From a virus, in the IMG/VR virus record IMGVR_UViG_3300035698_017497, positions 1 through 64,000 of that record: DNA of 64,000 nt; one strand, given 5' to 3'. The position numbers were made by a program, and so were the translations under genes. The notes beneath the pieces were generated by a model. The model was not told where the DNA came from and did not search any database. It was given only the letters and a program-made list of their open reading frames with translations. Of this stretch, positions 57,441-64,000 are shown in pieces. Every line of letters begins with the position of its first letter. Position 1 is the first letter of the stretch.

Positions 57441-60400
57441 ATGCCAAATCCACAAAATAGAATGGCTGGTTACGGACCGATTTCTGGTAGACCTGAGAGT
57501 TCTGCTGGAGCTCAGTATTTTGGAAATAGTATTGTTGGCGATGGAGATATCTACTATGCAGACATGATGCATCAGCAGAAAATAAACCAGTATCACCAGC
57601 AAAAATTACAGTCAAGTAGAATGCCGGCACAGGTTCTTTCTAAGCTGGCTGGAGATCCATCATACTCATACAATACTCCTGGAGCGTATCAAAATTATCA
57701 GTACGCTGAGAAGACTAGGCTTCAGCAGTCTAGGTTAATTACTGGTGGCGCAATAGCTAAGACTGCTACAAGTTTAGCTACTTGGGGAGCTGCAGAAGCT
57801 GCTGTTTCAGCATCCAGTATTGGTGGAGCTGCTGGAATGTCTGCTGGTATTTTTTCTGCAGCAGGTGTAGCAGGGTTGGCTGCAACTACTGCGATTGCAT
57901 TGCCGGCAGCAGCAGCGTTAGGTTATGGCATAGACAAATCTGTAAAAAGCAGGATGAGATTACAGGCAATAAAAAGTGATACATTTTCATATAGGAACCA
58001 GATTGGACTGTTAAGATCATTATCAAAATATTCAGATGCTGCAGGCAGCGAGATTTACAATGAGATAGAGTCGTCAACTGGACGTGGCAAGGATTCGTTC
58101 TTTGGTAAAGAGGAGCAGGCTAGAATTTATAAAATGGCAACAGCTAGCGGAATGCTTACTGCAACAAAAAAAGGCTCAGTAGATTCTGGCACTATAAAGC
58201 AATATAGTAAGAACTTTAAAGACATGAAGGAAGCCACCGAGGAAATCGTTAAATTGATGGGTACTACGATTGAAGGCGGGATGTCTATTATAAATGAGAT
58301 GAAGAATTCTGGTTTTGGAAATATAAATCAGATAACTAATCAGGTTAGAGCCGCAAAGGCTATGGGTGATGTTACCGGTGTTGGCACTCAAAATATGCTT
58401 AACATAGCAGCCGCAGGAGCTCAAGCAACTCAAGGGACTCCATACTCATCGCAGCTAGGAGCCAATTCTTACATGTACTCTGCTACGCAAGCAGGCGTAA
58501 TGGCTAGATATGGAGATCAAGGACAGCAGCGCGCAGTTGCTAACGTAGGTGGGGTTGCAGCAGCTGGAGATATAATGGCTAGGGCACAAATGAATCTCAT
58601 GTCTTCTGATATGGGAACTAAGGTTATGTCAGCCATGATGAATTCCGAGGGTGGCATAGATCCAGAAAAAGCCAAAAGAGTTATGGACGGCAAGACAAGC
58701 GCGTACGATATAGTTGCAATGTCTAACAATACAGGTTATAGTATGGGCAGCAAGAAAGCTATGATAAATGAATTTAAGTCAGATTTTGCTAATAATATGG
58801 GTAAATATAATATTTCACCAGACCAGATTATGCAAAAATCTTTCGAGGCTTGGAGATCTCAGTACAGTTATGCTGGCGACAAAGAGGCTGCATATGCATT
58901 TGCTGAAAAATTCACCAACGGAGATCAGGCTGCGACGTCTCTTTTGTATAAGCAAATATACGGCAGTAAGGGCTATATGACTATGAATAGAGCCTCTAAG
59001 TTAGCAGAGGGCCAAGGCACTATACGGAATAGAAAAACTAAAAACGTGTTCTCGGCAGTATTTGATAAAACACTAAATGTTCCTTTAACAATAGCTGGGG
59101 GCGCATTAGTAACGGGAGCAGTCGGAGCACTTGATACATTTTCTGGTATGGGTAAAGATATTGGCAAAGGGTTCTTAAATTTAAATGATGCGGTTATAAG
59201 AGGATTTGGCGGAACTGTTGAGCGTACTAGCTTTGGAGACCCAAATTCTGCATTGAAAAGAATGTATAATGCTGATGGATTTGGTATGACTAATGAAGAA
59301 ATCGAGATTGCAAAAACTGGTGCTTCTGAAATGAGATCTCAATATATGAGTGAGAAGGCTTCTCTTAATACAAATAAGTCTAAGACTACCCGTGCGCACT
59401 TATTAAAGAGTATAGTAAATGGCGAAGTATACACTATGGTAAATGGAAGAAGATCTCAGAAGCTTTCAATAGAAGCTCTGGCTGAGTATAAAAATAGAGG
59501 AGATATATTAGCTGGAAATCTAAAAGAGCTTAGTAGGGGCGATACTGATCGAGCCATGACTGGAACTATATTCTCTTTACTGTCAAAGGGTGATGTTGAC
59601 ATTACTGGAAAAGAGACTTTTTCAGAAAAAGCAAGATATAATTTGATGAATATTGACGCTGCACTTGGTGGGATCGATGGAAAATCATCAGCAGCTTTGC
59701 AAAGATTCAAGCAGCAAGGATCAAAGACAAGATTTGACAACTATGCTGCAATTGGGTCTATTTTACAAGACAGGAATGCTGAGCTCCAAAAGACTAGTAT
59801 AGTTGTATCAAATTATACTGGGTGGCTTGTCGGGGCTGGGCTTAAAACCCAAAAACAGCAGTCTGATTTTTTTGCAAAAAAACAAGCTGGAGCATCAACA
59901 TCTGAGGCTTTAAGAAGCGCGCAAGGCAAAATGGGTATGTGGGACGCATTTAAGTATAAATATACAGGAGGATTAGGTTTATATGCAAAAGCAATAGACG
60001 CTGTAAGTGGAGTAGACGAAGTAAGAGAGTATAGATCTAACGTGATGGGTGTATCATCTTCAAGACTTATGTCTGAAGCGTCGTCATCGGTAGCCTCAAT
60101 GGAGCTAACCACTAATCAAGCTGGTGTCGAAATATCTAAAGATGCTAAAGCAAGCTATGAGTCAATTTTAACAAAGTCGTTTAAGCCTATAACATCCAAA
60201 GATGGCAGAGTTATAAAAACTGCTGATCAAGCAGCTGTTGACTTCTTCACAGGTGTAGAGTCTAAAAAGTATCTTAAGACAATAACTGGCGCAACTTCTG
60301 GCTGGCTAAATAAGAAGCTATTGAGCGTCAAGGGTGTCGAGTCGGCATTTACCACACTCAACAACATTCTTGAAAATAGCGCACCTGCCGCATTTAATAA

Positions 60401-60704
60401 AGCAAGTCTTCAGCTTAGGGCTTTAGATAATCTTATATTAAATAATAAGGGTGAGGTTACTGTAGGGGATAAGATATACTCTTATGATAATGGTAATCAC
60501 ACAATAAATTATCGGACTACTGATGAGAATGGCGAGCTTAGCAAAGGAACTAAAGCTAAGGCTGAAGATATACAGGCTGCACGAGATGCATTAGCTTCAA
60601 GAGTGAAGATGAATCAGCCTGACGAAAATACAAGGGATACCGGGATGACTACAAACCCTGCACCTCCGATAATGAATTATTGGAACAACAAGTGGGTGAT
60701 ATAA
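57441..60704 (+). CDS. Tape measure protein, 1087 aa
   Basis: Follows the frameshifted chaperone, the conserved position. Long and helical, with a hydrophobic Ala/Gly region (about residues 110-175) that could insert in the host membrane. At about 0.15 nm per residue (the usual helix rule) it would set a tail of roughly 160 nm, an estimate only. No lysozyme domain is visible. Confidence 0.85.
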   Translation: MPNPQNRMAGYGPISGRPESSAGAQYFGNSIVGDGDIYYADMMHQQKINQYHQQKLQSSRMPAQVLSKLAGDPSYSYNTPGAYQNYQYAEKTRLQQSRLITGGAIAKTATSLATWGAAEAAVSASSIGGAAGMSAGIFSAAGVAGLAATTAIALPAAAALGYGIDKSVKSRMRLQAIKSDTFSYRNQIGLLRSLSKYSDAAGSEIYNEIESSTGRGKDSFFGKEEQARIYKMATASGMLTATKKGSVDSGTIKQYSKNFKDMKEATEEIVKLMGTTIEGGMSIINEMKNSGFGNINQITNQVRAAKAMGDVTGVGTQNMLNIAAAGAQATQGTPYSSQLGANSYMYSATQAGVMARYGDQGQQRAVANVGGVAAAGDIMARAQMNLMSSDMGTKVMSAMMNSEGGIDPEKAKRVMDGKTSAYDIVAMSNNTGYSMGSKKAMINEFKSDFANNMGKYNISPDQIMQKSFEAWRSQYSYAGDKEAAYAFAEKFTNGDQAATSLLYKQIYGSKGYMTMNRASKLAEGQGTIRNRKTKNVFSAVFDKTLNVPLTIAGGALVTGAVGALDTFSGMGKDIGKGFLNLNDAVIRGFGGTVERTSFGDPNSALKRMYNADGFGMTNEEIEIAKTGASEMRSQYMSEKASLNTNKSKTTRAHLLKSIVNGEVYTMVNGRRSQKLSIEALAEYKNRGDILAGNLKELSRGDTDRAMTGTIFSLLSKGDVDITGKETFSEKARYNLMNIDAALGGIDGKSSAALQRFKQQGSKTRFDNYAAIGSILQDRNAELQKTSIVVSNYTGWLVGAGLKTQKQQSDFFAKKQAGASTSEALRSAQGKMGMWDAFKYKYTGGLGLYAKAIDAVSGVDEVREYRSNVMGVSSSRLMSEASSSVASMELTTNQAGVEISKDAKASYESILTKSFKPITSKDGRVIKTADQAAVDFFTGVESKKYLKTITGATSGWLNKKLLSVKGVESAFTTLNNILENSAPAAFNKASLQLRALDNLILNNKGEVTVGDKIYSYDNGNHTINYRTTDENGELSKGTKAKAEDIQAARDALASRVKMNQPDENTRDTGMTTNPAPPIMNYWNNKWVI

Positions 60705-60705
60705 T

Positions 60706-61605
60706 ATGGCTGGACAAGACGATGGAAACGTAGCGTTAAGACCATGGGGAACAGGCACGACAGAGCATGATTACGGGCTAGCATCTATTATATTGTTCCA
60801 GAGTCCGGATAAGGGCGAAGAGGGTGATGATAAGCAGGCCCAATCTGTTAAAAGTAACTCTAGTGAAGATACTGTAAAGCGTATACCTGGAGTAAAATCT
60901 ATGGTTAGTATTGGTGATGCGTCAAATGAGACCGGATCAATAAACAACTATAGTGCAAAAATACTTGAGGGTATTCCATTGCAGTCATTGCAAGACCAAG
61001 AAATTGCGATGCTTAGATTAGAGCAAAACGATGCTGGCGAAAAGAATTATTACGGAGTATTTAACAACTTCTCGCTTGTGGGCGTTCAGGAAGCATCCGA
61101 GGAAAGTATCAAACTTCATGTTAACTTTTCTGAGTTTTGGAATTTATTCTTCTTTGGAGAAAAGCCTAAGATATACCAGTTTAATGGTCACTTTCTAGAT
61201 AGTAAAGAGTTTCCATATTACCAAGAATTCATGACTGCTTATAAGAAATATTTAAGCGGACGTAAGTCTGTTGAAAATAAAATGGAGATGGTTATATCTT
61301 ATCAGGGCAAATTCATTTCTGGATATTTAATATCAGTAAGTGTAGCGTCAACTGCCAACACTGAATTCTTAAAGCAATTCTCATTTAGTGTGGTGGTTAA
61401 GGATGAGGGATGGTCTAGAAACAATTACTTTATGGCTAGAACAGCTGAGAATAAAATTAAATATTCTGTAGGAGTGATAAATACTCTTGATAATAGATAC
61501 AGATTTCCGCAGAGTGAATTTCAATCATCCAATAATAATATTTCTGGATCGAACAATTCGGCTATCAATTATAATCCAGCCACCCAAGATGAGGCATCTG
61601 TTTAA
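60706..61605 (+). CDS. Baseplate-type protein, 299 aa
   Basis: ATG one nucleotide after the tape measure stop. Beta-rich middle (FFFGEKPKIYQFNGHFLDSK; KMEMVISYQGKFISGYLISV), a pattern seen in tail hub or initiator proteins between tape measure and baseplate hub. Asn/Ser-rich end. Function inferred from position. Confidence 0.6.
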   Translation: MAGQDDGNVALRPWGTGTTEHDYGLASIILFQSPDKGEEGDDKQAQSVKSNSSEDTVKRIPGVKSMVSIGDASNETGSINNYSAKILEGIPLQSLQDQEIAMLRLEQNDAGEKNYYGVFNNFSLVGVQEASEESIKLHVNFSEFWNLFFFGEKPKIYQFNGHFLDSKEFPYYQEFMTAYKKYLSGRKSVENKMEMVISYQGKFISGYLISVSVASTANTEFLKQFSFSVVVKDEGWSRNNYFMARTAENKIKYSVGVINTLDNRYRFPQSEFQSSNNNISGSNNSAINYNPATQDEASV

Positions 61606-64000
61606 TGGCGCATAAAGCTTATAATTACCAATTCAAATTATTGCTCGAAGGTATAGAGATTCCATTTTACGGAGCGAATATAATAATGACTCCAAATGGT
61701 GCAGAGGCTACAATTAATCTTTATGAAACAAAATTGATATATGAGATAAAGCCTAAGACAGCTGTGCAGGTATGCTACAGAGACTGGATGCCATTTGGGG
61801 ATGATGCTAATAAGCAACAAAATTGGCGAATAATGTTTGATGGTAGTGTAAGTAAATTCTATAAAGTTGATCAGTCACATCAAGGCCGCGGGGTATCATT
61901 AGTCTGCAGGGACTTCAGGGCAGATATAAGGAAAACTCCAGCATCTATTGTGTATTCTGGAGGACAAGACTTTAGCGTTAACGAGACTAATGTAGCTGGC
62001 ATCAGCAGAACCTACTCAGTTAAGTATGGCTCCAGCGAACAGAACGCGACTCAAAGGCAATTTAAGGGCGATGCTCTGTCATCAATTTTGACTATACTTC
62101 AGAGGATAGCAGGAAATTCGGCAGGGCTAAACGATAAGCCGACATTATACAATTTGACTTCAATCAATTCAATGCTTAAGAAAATGATCAAAGAAGCTAC
62201 AGACGGTGGAACCCAGGCTCAGTTTGGTTTTTTCCTAGACGCTATGGCTAGAGGAGTATGGTTAGAAGCTACGAATGCGTCATCATTAGCTATCTATTTG
62301 AATAAGAGATTGAGGATGGATAAGCGTCTTCTGATTCCAAAGAACGAGGCTGGAACTCTTATATTTAATTCACAGCTTGGGTCTTTTGGCGAAGGTGGCG
62401 GTGCTCATATAGGTAGTATTATAATGGGACATTCAAGGTACTCAAGTGTAGAGGCTGTTATAATGAGGCTTGCCGCCTTATTTATGATGAGGCCATATGC
62501 ATGTAGTACTCCATCTTTAATAGACATATCTGCTGGGCGTAAGGATAATCGGACGCAGGTGATGGATGATCGTGTTTATAAATTTATGGTCACTGATCAT
62601 CCTGACGAATTTGGCGCACCATATATGATAAATCAAGGCATGATACTTCCACCTATGGAATTCACTGCACCTCCGAATTGCAATTTGATATTTCCATGTA
62701 TGACTACCAGAGTAGAGTGGAATCATGATTTTGATATGGATTACACAAGAGCTCACTACAGCGTTAATAACTTTTTTAATAATGGCGGGAGTAAAGCTTT
62801 TGGGTGCGAAACGTATTCTCTTCCAGCATCACTTAAAGAGAGTAAAGAAAAAGGAATGCTTCTAACTGAGGAAGAACGTTACAAAGGTGTGAATATGATG
62901 CAGGGGTCTCTTAGGAATGCTTTAATAAGAGATGACTCAATATCGGCATACCTTAGTACTACTAGTGATGTTAAAGCTTACAACACGGCGGTATCATTGG
63001 TAGCAGATCTTACTGCAGAGGTTGATGATCTAAAATCAAAAAAAGAAGGAAAATCTATTAAGATTTTAGCAACATTAACAAAAAAAATAAAGACAGTTGT
63101 CAGTAAGATGGAAAAGCAAAAGAAAGCTATAAAGATTGTTCAAGACGCTACCCAGAAAAAAGATGGCAGCGTTAAGAAGGTTGCTTTACATCATGCTATG
63201 GTGAAATTTTTTAATGCAAGGTATAGCGGGAGAGTATGTAATATAGAAATGACATTTAACCCATTTATAATGGCCGGCTTTCCTTCAGCCGTATTCTCAG
63301 GGGTCAATGTTCATGGCGAGGATGATTCTAAGAATATAATTGGAATGGTGCAGCAGGTGAAACATCTGATACAGATATCCCCAAATGGAGGTGAAGCGGT
63401 AACATCTGTAGTCTTGAACAACACAAGATTTGAAGATGAGCCAACTGACATGAACGATACCGGAGCCCCTCTATTTCTAAAAGCCACCAATAGAATTGAT
63501 GCCGAGATAGATCCTGAGACTGATGATTTGAGTGTTGGTTATTATACCCCCAATCCAAAGGGCGGATCTCAGTTTACTAAGAAAAATGAAGCTTTGTCAA
63601 AACTTAAAATCGACCCATACGACACATTCTCTTTAGACTCTACATATAATAAACCGTCTGAATATAAATACGTAAAAGATTTGGTATCGATATCCAAGGA
63701 AGATGCCGGCGCAGGGGTATCGAATAGAATATATCTTGACAAGACATACGAGCCAAACAGGGTATCGAAATTCTATAAAAATATATTGGGAATCCCAAAA
63801 AGCTTTATGCGTAATACATATTTTGGAGCTGATAAAAAGTCTCATACATATGCATATGATTCAATTCATGAGGGGCTTAGGAATATATCTGATAATAATA
63901 AAGACATGCTTAGTAATTATGAGAGTGCTATGAATTACATATATAGGAATGTAGTGTCTGTAAATAAATTCTTCGTAAATATCCTCGGCATGAGTAGAAA
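61605..64000 (+). CDS. Baseplate hub-like protein, truncated at window end (>798 aa)
   Basis: The ATG overlaps the previous stop (TAATG). The reading frame is open through the right edge. The first 120 residues (LLLEGIEIPFYGANIIMTPNGAEATI; FDGSVSKFYKVDQSHQGRGVSLVCRD) fit the tail-hub (gp27/gpD-like) N-terminal barrel. Residues about 465-530 are charged and coiled-coil-like. The role after the truncation is unknown. Confidence 0.65.
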   Translation, partial: MAHKAYNYQFKLLLEGIEIPFYGANIIMTPNGAEATINLYETKLIYEIKPKTAVQVCYRDWMPFGDDANKQQNWRIMFDGSVSKFYKVDQSHQGRGVSLVCRDFRADIRKTPASIVYSGGQDFSVNETNVAGISRTYSVKYGSSEQNATQRQFKGDALSSILTILQRIAGNSAGLNDKPTLYNLTSINSMLKKMIKEATDGGTQAQFGFFLDAMARGVWLEATNASSLAIYLNKRLRMDKRLLIPKNEAGTLIFNSQLGSFGEGGGAHIGSIIMGHSRYSSVEAVIMRLAALFMMRPYACSTPSLIDISAGRKDNRTQVMDDRVYKFMVTDHPDEFGAPYMINQGMILPPMEFTAPPNCNLIFPCMTTRVEWNHDFDMDYTRAHYSVNNFFNNGGSKAFGCETYSLPASLKESKEKGMLLTEEERYKGVNMMQGSLRNALIRDDSISAYLSTTSDVKAYNTAVSLVADLTAEVDDLKSKKEGKSIKILATLTKKIKTVVSKMEKQKKAIKIVQDATQKKDGSVKKVALHHAMVKFFNARYSGRVCNIEMTFNPFIMAGFPSAVFSGVNVHGEDDSKNIIGMVQQVKHLIQISPNGGEAVTSVVLNNTRFEDEPTDMNDTGAPLFLKATNRIDAEIDPETDDLSVGYYTPNPKGGSQFTKKNEALSKLKIDPYDTFSLDSTYNKPSEYKYVKDLVSISKEDAGAGVSNRIYLDKTYEPNRVSKFYKNILGIPKSFMRNTYFGADKKSHTYAYDSIHEGLRNISDNNKDMLSNYESAMNYIYRNVVSVNKFFVNILGMSR

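Noticed and set aside
1-64000. tRNA genes
   Set aside because: I looked for T-arm GTTCRANNC patterns and cloverleaf pairing in gaps and the 47-50 kb array and found none that close properly.
1-64000. Genome-wide amber recoding
   Set aside because: Several genes end in TAG followed at once by a terminator or another stop (for example 14070, 11689, 40200), so TAG is a normal stop here.

Overview
This window is a 64 kb piece of a large tailed-phage genome with contractile-tail (myovirus) morphology. The evidence is a terminase, a head maturation protease, an HK97-type capsid protein, a tail sheath, a tail tube, a frameshifted tail chaperone, a tape measure and baseplate proteins, all in phage-like order. 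The DNA is AT-rich, coding density is high and most genes have clear AGGAG-type ribosome binding sites. No host chromosomal gene, integrase or tRNA was seen. The host cannot be named. A GH108-type muramidase and a B12-dependent ribonucleotide reductase fit a bacterial host, possibly Gram-negative and anaerobic, but that is inference.

Layout. (1) 1-9144, minus strand: about 25 mostly small accessory genes, including a metallophosphoesterase, small membrane and zinc-ribbon proteins, a four-repeat helix-rich protein and a PD-(D/E)XK-like protein. Several genes at 1.9-3.3 kb look broken. (2) 9201-14070, plus: a probable baseplate spike, two paralogous small proteins flanking a membrane-anchored coiled-coil protein, and a 654-aa unknown protein. 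(3) 14297-18441, minus: a small membrane peptide, RNase HI, a retron-like reverse transcriptase, a 62-aa ORF, a DHH phosphoesterase and two Gly/Ala-rich small proteins. (4) 18576-32585, plus: head module, with terminase, a run of small Gly/Ala-rich proteins, an intein-containing maturation protease, a scaffold-like protein, decoration and major capsid proteins, and connector-like proteins. (5) 32659-46661, plus: an SF2 helicase, a repeat-containing virion protein, fibre/adhesin-like proteins, a muramidase, a LamG protein, tail completion, sheath and tube. (6) 46968-55306, minus: a RusA-like resolvase, a 2.2 kb array of structured non-coding elements, NrdJ, acidic small proteins, an Acb2/Tad1-like anti-defence protein and a Cys-rich membrane protein. 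(7) 55307-56297: non-coding, AT-rich, possible origin. (8) 56298-64000, plus: tail assembly chaperone with a CCCAAAA -1 frameshift site, tape measure, a baseplate protein and a truncated baseplate-hub-like gene.

How it works together. Plus-strand blocks build the virion. Minus-strand blocks carry nucleotide metabolism, DNA processing, defence evasion and many small unknown proteins. Minus-strand blocks are preceded by copies of one motif (core ATAATAATAGTG), a candidate phage-specific promoter. Many plus-strand virion operons are preceded by TATTTTATA-like boxes. The divergent 18.5 kb junction has two overlapping consensus sigma70-type promoters. Many head-region proteins share a short (L/V)-E-K-(T/I/V)-A-S motif, possibly a maturation-protease or packaging signal.

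The strongest candidate for an undescribed system is the 47.6-49.7 kb array. It contains at least seven tandem units, each with a different long imperfect hairpin, a triloop hairpin whose stem changes by compensating substitutions, and two conserved boxes. Second is the RT + RNase H operon. No portal protein could be recognised.
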